NCBI GenBank assembly: GCA_026874595.1
Contig: CM049318.1
Location: 17,468,241 to 17,532,240 of the forward strand
Direction: 5' to 3'
Source of the DNA: Sipunculus nudus
Lineage: Eukaryota > Annelida > Sipuncula > Golfingiida > Sipunculidae
DNA length: 64,000 nucleotides
Shown: positions 1 through 15,300 of the stretch, one piece after another
How positions within the stretch are numbered: position 1 is the stretch's first letter
Layout: each line of letters starts with the position of its first letter
Program-made: the position numbers and the translations under genes
The notes under the pieces: model-generated
Databases searched by the model: none
Seen by the model: the letters and a program-made list of their open reading frames with translations, nothing else
Told to the model about the DNA's origin: nothing

Positions 1-3000
1 ATTTTCCTAAAAATACACACTGATATGACCCATAGTGACGCAGAAGGGTTCCCTGGCTACACAGTACTTCCGCTTTGTGAACATTAATATCAAAATAAAG
101 GGCAAAATCGATCAATCAAAATCACAAATGTATAATTTTGCTACTTTCAAAAAGTCATTTATTGATTTCTGGAACCCGTTTTCCTATTTTAACACAATTT
201 ACTTATATTGTTATAATATATCTGATATTATTAGGCTCCCGCAAGGTCAATTAATACATTTTTTCTTCATAAAATGTTGCAAAAAAGCATTTATTAAGAC
301 ATAATCCCTTTGCTTACACTTTGCTTATGCTTTGCTTATTCTTTGCTTACGGCGAAATCATCACTGGAATGACACATTTTCCTAAAAATACACGCAGATA
401 TGACCAATAGGGACGCAGAAGGGTTCCCTGGCTACACAGCACTTCCCCTTTGTGAACATTAATATCAAAATATAGGGCAAAATCGTTCAATCAAAATCAC
501 AAATGTATAATTCTGCTACTTTCAAAAAGTCATTTATTGATTTCTTGGACCCATTTTCCTATTTTAACACAATTTACTTACATTGTTATAATATATCTGA
601 TATTATTAGACTCCCGCAAGGTCAATTAATACATTATTTCTTTATAAAATGTTCCAAAAAAGCATTTATTAAGACATAATCCCTTTGCTTACACTTTGCA
701 TATGTTTTGCTTATTCTTTGCTTACGGCGAAATCTTCACTGGAATGACACATTTTCCTAAAAATACACACTGATATGACCCACAGGGACGCAGAAGGGTT
801 CCCTGGCTACACAGCAGTTCTGATTAGTGAACTTTAATATCAAAATAAAGGGCAAAATCGTTCAATCAAAATCACAAAAGTATAACTGTTGTACTTTCAA
901 AAAGTCATTTATTGATTTCTGGGACCCATTTTACCATTAAAACACAATTTACTTATATTGTTATAATATATCTGACATTATTAGACTCCCGCAAGGTCAA
1001 TTAATACATTATTTCTTCAGAAAATGTTGCAAAAAAGCATTTATTAAGACATAATCCATTTGCTTACACTTTATATATGTTTTGCTTATTCTTTGCTTAC
1101 GGTGAAATCATAACTGGAATGACACATTTTCCTAAAAATACACACTGATATGACCCATAGTGACGCAGAAGGGTTCCCTGGCTACACAGCACTTCCGCTT
1201 TGTGAACATTAATATCAAAATAAAGCATAAAATCGTTCAATCAAAATCACAAATGTATAATTTTGCTACTTTCAAAAAGTCATTTATTGATTTCTGGGAC
1301 CCATTTTCCTATTTTAACACAATTTACTTACATTGTTATAATATATCTGACATTATTAGACTCCCGCAAGGTCAATTAATACATTATTTCTTCAGAAAAT
1401 GTTGCAAAAAAGCATTTATTAAGACATAATCCATTTGCTTACACTTTATATATGTTTTGCTTATTCTTTGCTTACGGTGAAATCATAACTGGAATGACAC
1501 ATTTTCCTAAAAATACACACTGATATGACCCATAATGACGCAGAAGGGATCCCTGGCTACACAGCACTTCCGCTTTGTGAACATTAATATCAAAATAAAG
1601 CATAAAATCGTTCAATCAAAATCACAAATGTATAATTCTCCTACTTAATAAAAGTCATTTATTGATTTCTGGGACCCATTTTCCTATTTTAACACAATTT
1701 ACTTACATTGTTATAATATATCTGACATTATTAGACTCCCGCAAGGTCAATTAATACATTATTTCTTCAAAAAATGTTGCAAAAAAGCATTTATTAAGAC
1801 ATAATCCCTTTGCTTACACTTTGCTTATGTTTTGCTTATTCTTTGCTTACGATGAAATCATCACTGGAATGACACATTTTCCTAAAAATACAAGCTGATT
1901 TGACCCATAGAGCGCAGACGGCTTCCCTGGCTACACAGCAGTTCCGCTTTGTGAACATTAATATCAAAATAAAGGGCAAAATCGTTCAATCAAAATCACA
2001 AATGTATAACTGTGGTACTTTCAAAAAGTCATTTATTGATTTCTGGGACCCATTTTACCATTTAAACACAATTTACTTATATTGTTATAATATATCTGAC
2101 ATTATTAGACTCCCGCAAGGTCAATTAATAACTTATTTCTTCAGAAAATGTTGCAAAAAAGCATTTATGAAGACATAATCCCTTTTCTTACACTTTATTT
2201 ATGTTTTGCTTATTCTTTGCTTACGGTGAAATCATCACTGGAATGAAACATTGTCCTAAAAATACACACTGATATGACCCATAGGGACGCAGACTGGTTC
2301 CCTGGCTACACAGCAGTTCCGCTTTGTGAACATTAATATCAAAATAAAGGGCAAATCGATCAATAAAAATCACAAATGTATAATTCTGCTACTTTCAAAA
2401 AGTCATTTATTGATTTCTGGGACCCATTTTCCTATTTTAACACAATTTACTTACATTGTTATAATATATCTGACATTATTAGACTCCCGCAAGGTCAATT
2501 AATACATTATTTCTTCAGAAAATGTTGCAAAAAAGCATTTATTAAGACATAATCCATTTGCTTACACTTTATATATGTTTTGCTTATTCTTTGCTTACGG
2601 TGAAATCATAACTAGAATGACACATTTTCCTAAAAATACACACTGATATGACCCATAATGACGCAGAAGGGTTCCCTGGCTACACAGCACTTCCGCTTTG
2701 TGAATATTAATATCAAAATAAAGCATAAAATCGTTCAATCAAAATCACAAATGTATAATTCTCCTACTTAATAAAAGTCATTTATTGATTTCTGGGACCC
2801 ATTTTCCTATTTTAACACAATTTACTTACATTGTTATAATATATCTGACATTATTAGACTCCCGCAAGGTCAATTAATACATTATTTCTTCAAAAAAATG
2901 TTGCAAAAAAGCATTTATTAAGACATAATCCCTTTGCTTACACTTTGCTTATGTTTTGCTTATTCTTTGCTTACGATGAAATCATCACTGGAATGACACA

Positions 3001-3100
3001 TTTTCCTAAAAATACAAGCTGATTTGACCCATAGAGCGCAGACGGCTTCCCTGGCTACACAGCAGTTCCGCTTTGTGAACATTAATATCAAAATAAAGGG
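1..3100. repeat. Higher-order repeat A, copy 1
   Basis: This block of about eight monomers recurs nearly base for base 12,361 bp downstream (12,362-15,460). Diagnostic variants shared by both copies include CTGATTAGTGAACTTTAAT, the ATAAAGCATAAAATCG monomers and AAGCTGATTTGACCC. Only scattered substitutions separate the copies in the parts compared, for example at 523 versus 12,884 and 725 versus 13,086. Identity breaks near 3,110, where copy 1 switches to another block type. The left end lies outside the window. Confidence 0.9.
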
Positions 3101-5400
3101 CAAAATCGTTCAATCAAATTCACAAATGTATAACTGTGGTACTTTCAAAAAGTCATTTATTGATTTCTGGGACGCATTTTTCCATTTAAACACAATTTAC
3201 TTATATTGTTTTAATATATCTGATATTATTAGACTCCCGCAAGGTCAATTAATACATTATTTCTTCATAAAATGTTGCAAAAAAGCATTTATTAAGACAA
3301 TCCATTTACTTACACTTTATTTATGTTTTGCTTATTCTTTGCTTACGGTGAAATCATCACTGGAATGACACATTTTCCTAAAAATACACGCTGATAGGAC
3401 CCATAGGGACGCAGAAGGGTTCATTGGCTACACAGCACTTCCGCTTTGTGAACATTAATATCAAATTAAAGGGCAAAATCGATCTATCAAAATCACAAAT
3501 GTATAATTCTGCTACTTTCAAAAAGTTATTTATTGATTTCTGGGAACCAGTTTCCTATTTTAACACAATTTACTTACATTGTTATAACATATATGACATT
3601 ATTAGACTCCCGCAAGGTCAATTAATACATTATTTCTTCAGAAAATGTTGCAAAAAAGCATTTATTAAGACATAATCCCTTTGCTTACACTTTGCTTATG
3701 CTTTGCTTATTCTTTGCTTACGGCGAAATCATCACTGGAATGACACATTTTCCTAAAAATGCACGCTGATATGACCCAAAGGGGCGCAGAAGGTTTCCCT
3801 GGCTACACAGCAGTTCCGCTTTTTGAACATTAATATCAAAATAAAGGGCAAAATCGTTCAATCAAAATCACCAATGTATAATTCTCCTACTTAATAAAAG
3901 TCATTTATTGATTTCTGGGACCCATTTTACCATTTAAACACAATTTTCTTACATTGCTTTAATATTTCTGACATTATTAGACCCCCGCAATGTCAATTTA
4001 TACATTATTTCTTCAGAAAATGATGCCAAAAAGCATTTATTAAGACATAATCCCTTTGCTTACACTTTGCTTATTCTTTGCTTATTCTTTGCTTACGGCG
4101 AAATCATCACTGGAATGACACATTTTCCTAAAAATACACGTTGATATGACCCATAGGGACGCAGAAGGGTGCCCTGGCTACACAGCAGTTCCGCTTTGTG
4201 AATATCAATATCAAAATAAAGGGCAAAATCGTTCAATAAAAATCACAAATGTATAATTCTGCTACTTTCAAAAAGTCATTTATTGATTTCTGGGACCCGT
4301 TTTTCTATTTTAACACAATTTACTTACATTGTTATAATATATCTGATATTATTAGGCTCCCGCAAGGTCAATTAATACATTATTTCTTCATAAAATGTTG
4401 CAAAAAAGCATTTATTAAGACATAATCCCTTTGCTTACACTTTATTTATGCTTTGCTTATTCTCTGCTTACGGCGAAATCATCACTGGAATGACACATTT
4501 TCCTGAAAATACACGCGGATATGACCCACAGGGACGCAGTTGGGTTCCCTGGCTACACAGCAGTTCCGCTTTGTGAACATTAATATCAAAATAAAGGGCA
4601 AAATCGTTCAATCAAAATCACAAATGTATAACTGTGATACTTTCAAAAAGTCATTTATTGATTTCTGGGACCCGTTTTTCTATTTTAACACAATTTACTT
4701 ACATTGTTATAATATATCTGATATTATTAGCCTCCCAAATTAATACATTATTTCTTCATAAAATGTTGCAAAAAAGCATTTATTAAGACATAATCCCTTT
4801 GCTTACACTTTATTTATGCTTTGCTTATTCTCTGCTTACGGCGAAATCATCACTGGAATGACACATTTTCCTGAAAATACACGCGGATATGACCCACAGG
4901 GACGCAGTTGGGTTCCCTGGCTACACAGCAGTTCCGCTTTGTGAACATTAATATCAAAATAAAGGGCAAAATCGTTCAATCAAAATCACAAATGTATAAC
5001 TGTGATACTTTCAAAAAGTCATTTATTGATTTCTGGGACCCATTTTACCATTTAAACACAATTTACTTATATTGTTATAATATATCTGATATTATTAGAC
5101 TCCCGCAAGGTCAATTAATACATTATTTCTTTATAAAATGTTGCAAAAAAACATTTATTAAGACATAATCCCTTTGCGTAGATTTTGCGTATGCTTTGCT
5201 TATTCTTTGCTTACGGCGAAATCATCACTGGAATGACACATTTTCCTAAAAATACACGCTGATATGACCCATAGGGACGCAGAAGGGTTCCCTGGATACA
5301 CAACAGTTCCGCTTAGTGAACATTAATATCAAAATAAAGGGCAAAATCGTTCAATCAAAATCACAAATGTATAATTCTGCTACCTTCAAAAAGTCATTTA
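3090..5400. repeat. Higher-order repeat B, copy 1 (8-mer offset)
   Basis: This stretch recurs at an offset of 2,990 bp up to about 4,735 and 2,997 bp after it, about eight monomers. The change comes from a short deletion in copy 1 near 4,735, where CTCCCGCAAGGTCAATTAAT is shortened to CTCCCAAATTAAT. Shared diagnostic variants include AGGGTTCATTGGC with ATCGATCTATCAAAATC and the CACGCGGATATGACCCACAG monomers. Confidence 0.85.
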
Positions 5401-5990
5401 TTGATTTCTGGGACCCGTTTTCCTATTTTAACACAATTTACTTACAGTGTTATAATATATCTGATATTATTAGGCACACGCATGGTCAATTAATACATTA
5501 TTTCTTCAGAAAATGTTGCAAAAAAGCATTTTTTAAGACATAATCCCTTTGCGTAGACTTTGCGTATGCTTTGCTTATTCTTTGCTTACGGCGAAATCAT
5601 CACTGGAATGACACATTTTGTTAAAAAAAACGCTGATATTGATCATAGGGGAGCAGAAGGGTTACCTGGCTACACAACAGTTCCGCTTTGTGAACATTAA
5701 TATCAAAATAAAAGGCAAAATCGTTCAATCAAAATCACAAATGTATAATTCTGCTACTTTCAAAAAGTCATTAATTGATTTTTTGGACCCATCTTCCTAT
5801 TTTTACACAATTTACTTACATTGTTATAATATATCTGACATTATTAGACTCCCGCAAGGTCAATTAATACATAATATCTTCATAAAATGTTGCAAAAAAG
5901 CAGTAATTAAGACATTATCCCTTTGCTTACACTTTATTTATGTTTTGCTTATTCTTTGCTTACGGTGAAATCATCACTGGAATGAAACAT
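5400..5990. repeat. Higher-order segment D, copy 1
   Basis: Two diagnostic monomers occur together here: one with TTAGGCACACGCATGGTCAA and one with ACATTTTGTTAAAAAAAACG followed by GATATTGATCATAGGGGAGC. The same pair recurs at 10,270-10,865, offset 4,872 bp (13 monomers minus 3 bp). This shows the array is a mosaic in which blocks of different length were copied independently. Confidence 0.85.
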
Positions 5991-6079
5991 TTTCCTTAAA
6001 ATACACGCTGATATGACCCATAGGGACGCAGAAGGGTTCCCTGGCTACACAGCAGTTCTGATTAGTGAACTTTAATATC

Positions 6080-8410
6080 AAAATAAAGGGCAAAATCGTT
6101 CAATCAAATTCACAAATGTATAACTGTGGTACTTTCAAAAAGTCATTTATTGATTTCTGGGACCCATTTTTCCATTTAAACACAATTTACTTATATTGTT
6201 TTAATATATCTGATATTATTAGACTCCCGCAAGGTCAATTAATACATTATTTCTTCATAAAATGTTGCAAAAAAGCATTTATTAAGACAATCCATTTACT
6301 TACACTTTATTTATGTTTTGCTTATTCTTTGCTTACGGTGAAATCATCACTGGAATGACACATTTTCCTAAAAATACACGCTGATAGGACCCATAGGGAC
6401 GCAGAAGGGTTCATTGGCTACACAGCACTTCCGCTTTGTGAACATTAATATCAAATTAAAGGGCAAAATCGATCTATCAAAATCACAAATGTATAATTCT
6501 GCTACTTTCAAAAAGTTATTTATTGATTTCTGGGAACCAGTTTCCTATTTTAACACAATTTACTTACATTGTTATAATATATATGACATTATTAGACTCC
6601 CGCAAGGTCAATTAATACATTATTTCTTCAGAAAATGTTGCAAAAAAGCATTTATTAAGACATAATCCCTTTGCTTACACTTTGCTTATGCTTTGCTTAT
6701 TCTTTGCTTACGGCGAAATCATCACTGGAATGACACATTTTCCTAAAAATGCACGCTGATATGACCCAAAGGGGCGCAGAAGGTTTCCCTGGCTACACAG
6801 CAGTTCCGCTTTTTGAACATTAATATCAAAATAAAGGGCAAAATCGTTCAATCAAAATCACCAATGTATAATTCTCCTACTTAATAAAAGTCATTTATTG
6901 ATTTCTGGGACCCATTTTACCATTTAAACACAATTTTCTTACATTGCTTTAATATTTCTGACATTATTAGAACCCAGCCATGTCAATTTATACATTATTT
7001 CTTCAGAAAATGATGCCAAAAAGCATTTATTAAGACATAATCCCTTTGCTTACACTTTGCTTATTCTTTGCTTATTCTTTGCTTACGGCGAAATCATCAC
7101 TGGAATGACACATTTTCCTAAAAATACACGTTGATATGACCCATAGGGACGCAGAAGGGTGCCCTGGCTACACAGCAGTTCCGCTTTGTGAATATCAATA
7201 TCAAAATAAAGGGCAAAATCGTTCAATAAAAATCACAAATGTATAATTCTGCTACTTTCAAAAAGTCATTTATTGATTTCTGGGACCCGTTTTTCTATTT
7301 TAACACAATTTACTTACATTGTTATAATATATCTGATATTATTAGGCTCCCGCAAGGTCAATTAATACATTATTTCTTCATAAAATGTTGCAAAAAAGCA
7401 TTTATTAAGACATAATCCCTTTGCTTACACTTTATTTATGCTTTGCTTATTCTCTGCTTACGGCGAAATCATCACTGGAATGACACATTTTCCTGAAAAT
7501 ACACGCGGATATGACCCACAGGGACGCAGTTGGGTTCCCTGGCTACACAGCAGTTCCGCTTTGTGAACATTAATATCAAAATAAAGGGCAAAATCGTTCA
7601 ATCAAAATCACAAATGTATAACTGTGATACTTTCAAAAAGTCATTTATTGATTTCTGGGACCCGTTTTTCTATTTTAACACAATTTACTTACATTGTTAT
7701 AATATATCTGATATTATTAGGCTCCCGCAAGGTCAATTAATACATTATTTCTTCATAAAATGTTGCAAAAAAGCATTTATTAAGACATAATCCCTTTGCT
7801 TACACTTTATTTATGCTTTGCTTATTCTCTGCTTACGGCGAAATCATCACTGGAATGACACATTTTCCTGAAAATACACGCGGATATGACCCACAGGGAC
7901 GCAGTTGGGTTCCCTGGCTACACAGCAGTTCCGCTTTGTGAACATTAATATCAAAATAAAGGGCAAAATCGTTCAATCAAAATCACAAATGTATAACTGT
8001 GATACTTTCAAAAAGTCATTTATTGATTTCTGGGACCCATTTTACCATTTAAACACAATTAACTTATATTGTTATAATATATCTGATATTATTAGACTCC
8101 CGCAAGGTCAATTAATACATTATTTCTTCATAAAATGTTGCAAAAAAACATTTATTAAGACATAATCCCTTTGCGTAGATTTTGCGTATGCTTTGCTTAT
8201 TCTTTGCTTACGGCGAAATCATCACTGGAATGACACATTTTCCTAAAAATACACGCTGATATGACCCATAGGGACGCAGAAGGGTTCCCTGGATACACAA
8301 CAGTTCCGCTTAGTGAACATTAATATCAAAATAAAGGGCAAAATCGTTCAATCAAAATCACAAATGTATAATTCTGCTACCTTCAAAAAGTCATTTATTG
8401 ATTTCTTGGA
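6080..8410. repeat. Higher-order repeat B, copy 2
   Basis: Copy of 3,090-5,400. It keeps the full-length monomer at about 7,730 that copy 1 has lost 7 bp from. The match ends near 8,400, where copy 2 carries TTTCTTGGACCCGTTTTCC instead of TTTCTGGGACCCGTTTTCC, marking a recombination or conversion breakpoint inside a monomer. Confidence 0.85.
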
Positions 8411-10270
8411 CCCGTTTTCCTATTGTAACACAATTTACTTACATTGTTATAATATATCAGGCATTATTAGTCTCCCGCAAGGTCAATTAATACATTATTT
8501 CTTCATAAAATGTTGCAAAAAAGCATTTATTAAGACATAATCCCTTTGCTTACACTTTGCTTATGCTTTGCTTATTCTTTGCTTACGGCGAAATCATCAC
8601 TGGAATGACACATTTTCCTAAAAATACACGCTGATATGACCCATAGGGACGCAGAAGGGTGCCCTGGCTACACAGCAGTTCCGCTTTGTGAATATCAATA
8701 TCAAAATAAAGGGCAAAATCGTTCAATCAAAATCACAAATGTATAATTCTGCTACTTTCAAAAAGTCATTTATTGATTTCTGGGACCCGTTTTTCTATTT
8801 TAACACAATTTACTTACATTGTTATAATATATCTGATATTATTAGGCTCCCGCAAGGTCAATTAATACATTATTTCTTCATAAAATGTTGCAAAAAAGCA
8901 TTTATTAAGACATAATCCCTTTGCTTACACTTTATTTATGCTTTGCTTATTCTCTGCTTACGGCGAAATCATCACTGGAATGACACATTTTCCTGAAAAT
9001 ACACGCGGATATGACCCACAGGGACGCAGTTGGGTTCCCTGGCTACACAGCAGTTCCGCTTTGTGAACATTAATATCAAAATAAAGGGCAAAATCGTTCA
9101 ATCAAAATCACAAATGTATAACTGTGATACTTTCAAAAAGTCATTTATTGATTTCTGGGACCCGTTTTTCTATTTTAACACAATTTACTTACATTGTTAT
9201 AATATATCTGATATTATTAGGCTCCCGCAAGGTCAATTAATACATTATTTCTTCATAAAATGTTGCAAAAAAGCATTTATTAAGACATAATCCCTTTGCT
9301 TACACTTTATTTATGCTTTGCTTATTCTCTGCTTACGGCGAAATCATCACTGGAATGACACATTTTCCTGAAAATACACGCGGATATGACCCACAGGGAC
9401 GCAGTTGGGTTCCCTGGCTACACAGCAGTTCCGCTTTGTGAACATTAATATCAAAATAAAGGGCAAAATCGTTCAATCAAAATCACAAATGTATAACTGT
9501 GATACTTTCAAAAAGTCATTTATTGATTTCTGGGACCCATTTTACCATTTAAACACAATTTACTTATATTGTTATAATATATCTGATATTATTAGACTCC
9601 CGCAAGGTCAATTAATACATTATTTCTTCATAAAATGTTGCAAAAAAACATTTATTAAGACATAATCCCTTTGCGTAGATTTTGCGTATGCTTTGCTTAT
9701 TCTTTGCTTACGGCGAAATCATCACTGGAATGACACATTTTCCTAAAAATACACGCTGATATGACCCATAGGGACGCAGAAGGGTTCCCTGGATACACAA
9801 CAGTTCCGCTTAGTGAACATTAACATCAAAATAAAGGGTAAAATCGTTCAATCAAAATCACAAATGTATAATTCTGCTACCTTCAAAAAGTCATTTATTG
9901 ATTTCTTGGACCCGTTTTCCTATTGTAACACAATTTACTTACATTGTTATAATATATCAGGCATTATTAGTCTCCCGCAAGGTCAATTAATACATTATTT
10001 CTTCATAAAATGTTGCAAAAAAGCATTTATTAAGACATAATCCCTTTGCTTACACTTTGCTTATGCTTTGCTTATTCTTTGCTTACGGCGAAATCATCAC
10101 TGGAATGACACATTTTCCTGAAAATACACGCTGATATGACCCATAGGGACGCAGAAGGGTGCCCTGGCTACACAGCAGTTCCACTTTGTGAGCATCAATA
10201 TCAAAATAAAGGGCAAAATCGTTCAATCAAAATCACAAATGTATAATTCTGCTACTTTCAAAAAGTCATT
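7130..10270. repeat. 4-mer higher-order repeat in tandem (1,500-bp period)
   Basis: Four-monomer blocks repeat at exactly 1,500 bp: 7,530 to 9,030, 7,905 to 9,405 and 8,313 to 9,813 match landmark by landmark. The four monomer types follow the same order in both blocks, and the one marked CACGCGGATATGACCCACAG occurs twice per block. The exact period and very few differences make this the youngest-looking duplication in the array. Confidence 0.88.
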
Positions 10271-10865
10271 TATTGATTTCTGGGACCCGTTTTCCTATTT
10301 TAACACAATTTACTTACAGTGTTATAATATATCTGATATTATTAGGCACACGCATGGTCAATTAATACATTATTTCTTCAGAAAATGTTGCAAAAAAGCA
10401 TTTTTTAAGACATAATCCCTTTGCGTAGACTTTGCGTATGCTTTCCTTATTCTTTGCTTACGGCGAAATCATCACTGGAATGACACATTTTGTTAAAAAA
10501 AACGCTGATATTGATCATAGGGGAGCAGAAGGGTTACCTGGCTACACAACAGTTCCGCTTTGTGAACATTAATATCAAAATAAAAGGCAAAATCGTTCAA
10601 TCAAAATCACAAATGTATAATTCTGCTACTTTCAAAAAGTCATTAATTGATTTTTTTGACCCATCTTCCTATTTTTACACAATTTACTTACATTGTTATA
10701 ATATATCTGACATTATTAGACTCCCGCAAGGTCAATTAATACAAAATATCTTCATAAAATGTTGCAAAAAAGCAGTAATTAAGACATTATCCCTTTGCTT
10801 ACACTTTATTTATGTTTTGCTTATTCTTTGCTTACGGTGAAATCATCACTGGAATGAAACATTTT
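10270..10865. repeat. Higher-order segment D, copy 2
   Basis: Counterpart of 5,400-5,990. The two differ at a few positions only, for example TTTTTTGGACC versus TTTTTTTGACC and ATACATAATATC versus ATACAAAATATC. Confidence 0.85.
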
Positions 10866-12361
10866 CCTTAAAATACACGCTGATATGACCCATAGGGACG
10901 CAGAAGGGTTCCCTGGTTACACAGCAATTCCGCTTTGTGAACATTAATATCAAAATAAAGGGCAAAATCGTTCAATCAAAATCACAAATGTATAATTCTA
11001 GTATTTAATAAAAGTCATTTATTGATTTCTGGGACCTATTTTCCAATTTAAACACAATTTTTTTACATTGCTTTAATATTTTTTGACATTATTAGAATCC
11101 CGCATGGTCAATTAATACATTATTTCTTCAGAAAATGTTGCAAAAAAGCCTTTTTTAAGACATAATCCCTTTGCGTAGACTTTGCGTATGCTTTGCTTTT
11201 TCTTTGCTTACGGTGAAATCATCACTGGAATGACACATTTTCCTAAAAATACACGCTGATATGACCCATAGGGACGCAGAAGGGTTCACTGGCTACACAG
11301 CACTTCCGCTTTGTGAACATTAATATAAAAAAAAGGGCAAAATCGATCAATCAGAATCACAAATGTATAATTCTTCTACTTTCAAAAAGTCATTTATTGA
11401 TTTCTGGGACCCAGTTTCCCATTTTAACACAATTATTTACATTGTTATAATATATCTGACATTATTAGACTCCCGCAAGATCAATTAATACATTATTTCT
11501 TCAGAAAATGTTGCAAAAAAGCATTTATTAAGACATAATCCCTTTGCGTAGACTTTGCGTATGCTTTGCTTATTCTTTGCTTACGGCGAAATCATCACTG
11601 GAATGACACATTTTGTTAAAAATACACGCTGATATGACTTATAGGGGCGCAGAAGGGTTCCCTGGCTACACAACAGTTCCGCTTTGTGAACATTAATATC
11701 AAAATAAAGGGCAAAATCGTTCAATCAAAATCACAAATGTATAATTCTGCTACCTTTAAAAAGTCATTTATTGATTTCTTGGACCCATTTTCCTATTTTA
11801 ACACAATTTACTTACATTGTTATAATATATCAGACATTATTAGACTCCCGCAAGGTCAATTAATACATTATTTCTTCATAAAATATTGCAAAAAAGCATT
11901 TATTAAGACATAATCCCTTTGCTTACACTTTGCGTATGCTTTGCTTATTCTTTGCTTACGGCGAAATCATCACTGGAATGACACATTTTCCTAAAAATAC
12001 ACGCTCATATGACCCATAGGGACGCAGAAGGGTTCCCTGGCTACACAGCAGTTTCGCTTTGTGAACATTAATATCAAAATAAAGGGCAAAATCGTTCAAT
12101 CAAAATCACAAATGTATAATTCTCCTACTTAATAAAAGTCATTTATTGATTTCTGGGACCCATTTTCCAATTTAAACACAATTTACTTACATTGTTATAA
12201 TATATCTGATATTATTAGACTCCGGCAAGGTCAATTAATACATTATTTCTTCATAAAATGTTGCAAAAAAAAGCATTTATTAAGACATAATCCATTTACT
12301 TACACTTTATTTATGTTTTGCTTATTCTTTGCTTACGGTGAAATCATCACTGGAATGACAC

Positions 12362-15300
12362 ATTTTCCTAAAAATACACACTGATATGACCCATAGTGAC
12401 GCAGAAGGGTTCCCTGGCTACACAGTACTTCCGCTTTGTGAACATTAATATCAAAATAAAGGGCAAAATCGATCAATCAAAATCACAAATGTATAATTTT
12501 GCTACTTTCAAAAAGTCATTTATTGATTTCTGGAACCCGTTTTCCTATTTTAACACAATTTACTTATATTGTTATAATATATCTGATATTATTAGGCTCC
12601 CGCAAGGTCAATTAATACATTTTTTCTTCATAAAATGTTGCAAAAAAGCATTTATTAAGACATAATCCCTTTGCTTACACTTTGCTTATGCTTTGCTTAT
12701 TCTTTGCTTACGGCGAAATCATCACTGGAATGACACATTTTCCTAAAAATACACGCAGATATGACCAATAGGGACGCAGAAGGGTTCCCTGGCTACACAG
12801 CACTTCCCCTTTGTGAACATTAATATCAAAATATAGGGCAAAATCGTTCAATCAAAATCACAAATGTATAATTCTGCTACTTTAAAAAAGTCATTTATTG
12901 ATTTCTTGGACCCATTTTCCTATTTTAACACAATTTACTTACATTGTTATAATATATCTGATATTATTAGACTCCCGCAAGGTCAATTAATACATTATTT
13001 CTTTATAAAATGTTCCAAAAAAGCATTTATTAAGACATAATCCCTTTGCTTACACTTTGCATATGTTTTGCTTATTCTTTGCTTACTGCGAAATCTTCAC
13101 TGGAATGACACATTTTCCTAAAAATACACACTGATATGACCCACAGGGACGCAGAAGGGTTCCCTGGCTACACAGCAGTTCTGATTAGTGAACTTTAATA
13201 TCAAAATAAAGGGCAAAATCGTTCAATCAAAATCACAAAAGTATAACTGTTGTACTTTCAAAAAGTCATTTATTGATTTCTGGGACCCATTTTACCATTA
13301 AAACACAATTTACTTATATTGTTATAATATATCTGACATTATTAGACTCCCGCAAGGTCAATTAATACATTATTTCTTCAGAAAATGTTGCAAAAAAGCA
13401 TTTATTAAGACATAATCCATTTGCTTACACTTTATATATGTTTTGCTTATTCTTTGCTTACGGTGAAATCATAACTGGAATGACACATTTTCCTAAAAAT
13501 ACACACTGATATGACCCATAGTGACGCAGAAGGGTTCCCTGGCTACACAGCACTTCCGCTTTGTGAACATTAATATCAAAATAAAGCATAAAATCGTTCA
13601 ATCAAAATCACAAATGTATAATTTTGCTACTTTCAAAAAGTCATTTATTGATTTCTGGGACCCATTTTCCTATTTTAACACAATTTACTTACATTGTTAT
13701 AATATATCTGACATTATTAGACTCCCGCAAGGTCAATTAATACATTATTTCTTCAGAAAATGTTGCAAAAAAGCATTTATTAAGACATAATCCATTTGCT
13801 TACACTTTATATATGTTTTGCTTATTCTTTGCTTACGGTGAAATCATAACTGGAATGACACATTTTCCTAAAAATACACACTGATATGACCCATAATGAC
13901 GCAGAAGGGATCCCTGGCTACACAGCACTTCCGCTTTGTGAACATTAATATCAAAATAAAGCATAAAATCGTTCAATCAAAATCACAAATGTATAATTCT
14001 CCTACTTAATAAAAGTCATTTATTGATTTCTGGGACCCATTTTCCTATTTTAACACAATTTACTTACATTGTTATAATATATCTGACATTATTAGACTCC
14101 CGCAAGGTCAATTAATACATTATTTCTTCAAAAAATGTTGCAAAAAAGCATTTATTAAGACATAATCCCTTTGCTTACACTTTGCTTATGTTTTGCTTAT
14201 TCTTTGCTTACGATGAAATCATCACTGGAATGACACATTTTCCTAAAAATACAAGCTGATTTGACCCATAGAGCGCAGACGGCTTCCCTGGCTACACAGC
14301 AGTTCCGCTTTGTGAACATTAATATCAAAATAAAGGGCAAAATCGTTCAATCAAAATCACAAATGTATAACTGTGGTACTTTCAAAAAGTCATTTATTGA
14401 TTTCTGGGACCCATTTTACCATTTAAACACAATTTACTTATATTGTTATAATATATCTGACATTATTAGACTCCCGCAAGGTCAATTAATAACTTATTTC
14501 TTCAGAAAATGTTGCAAAAAAGCATTTATGAAGACATAATCCCTTTTCTTACACTTTATTTATGTTTTGCTTATTCTTTGCTTACGGTGAAATCATCACT
14601 GGAATGAAACATTGTCCTAAAAATACACACTGATATGACCCATAGGGACGCAGACTGGTTCCCTGGCTACACAGCAGTTCCGCTTTGTGAACATTAATAT
14701 CAAAATAAAGGGCAAATCGATCAATAAAAATCACAAATGTATAATTCTGCTACTTTCAAAAAGTCATTTATTGATTTCTGGGACCCATTTTCCTATTTTA
14801 ACACAATTTACTTACATTGTTATAATATATCTGACATTATTAGACTCCCGCAAGGTCAATTAATACATTATTTCTTCAGAAAATGTTGCAAAAAAGCATT
14901 TATTAAGACATAATCCATTTGCTTACACTTTATATATGTTTTGCTTATTCTTTGCTTACGGTGAAATCATAACTGGAATGACACATTTTCCTAAAAATAC
15001 ACACTGATATGACCCATAATGACGCAGAAGGGTTCCCTGGCTACACAGCACTTCCGCTTTGTGAACATTAATATCAAAATAAAGCATAAAATCGTTCAAT
15101 CAAAATCACAAATGTATAATTCTCCTACTTAATAAAAGTCATTTATTGATTTCTGGGACCCATTTTCCTATTTTAACACAATTTACTTACATTGTTATAA
15201 TATATCTGACATTATTAGACTCCCGCAAGGTCAATTAATACATTATTTCTTCAAAAAAATGTTGCAAAAAAGCATTTATTAAGACATAATCCCTTTGCTT

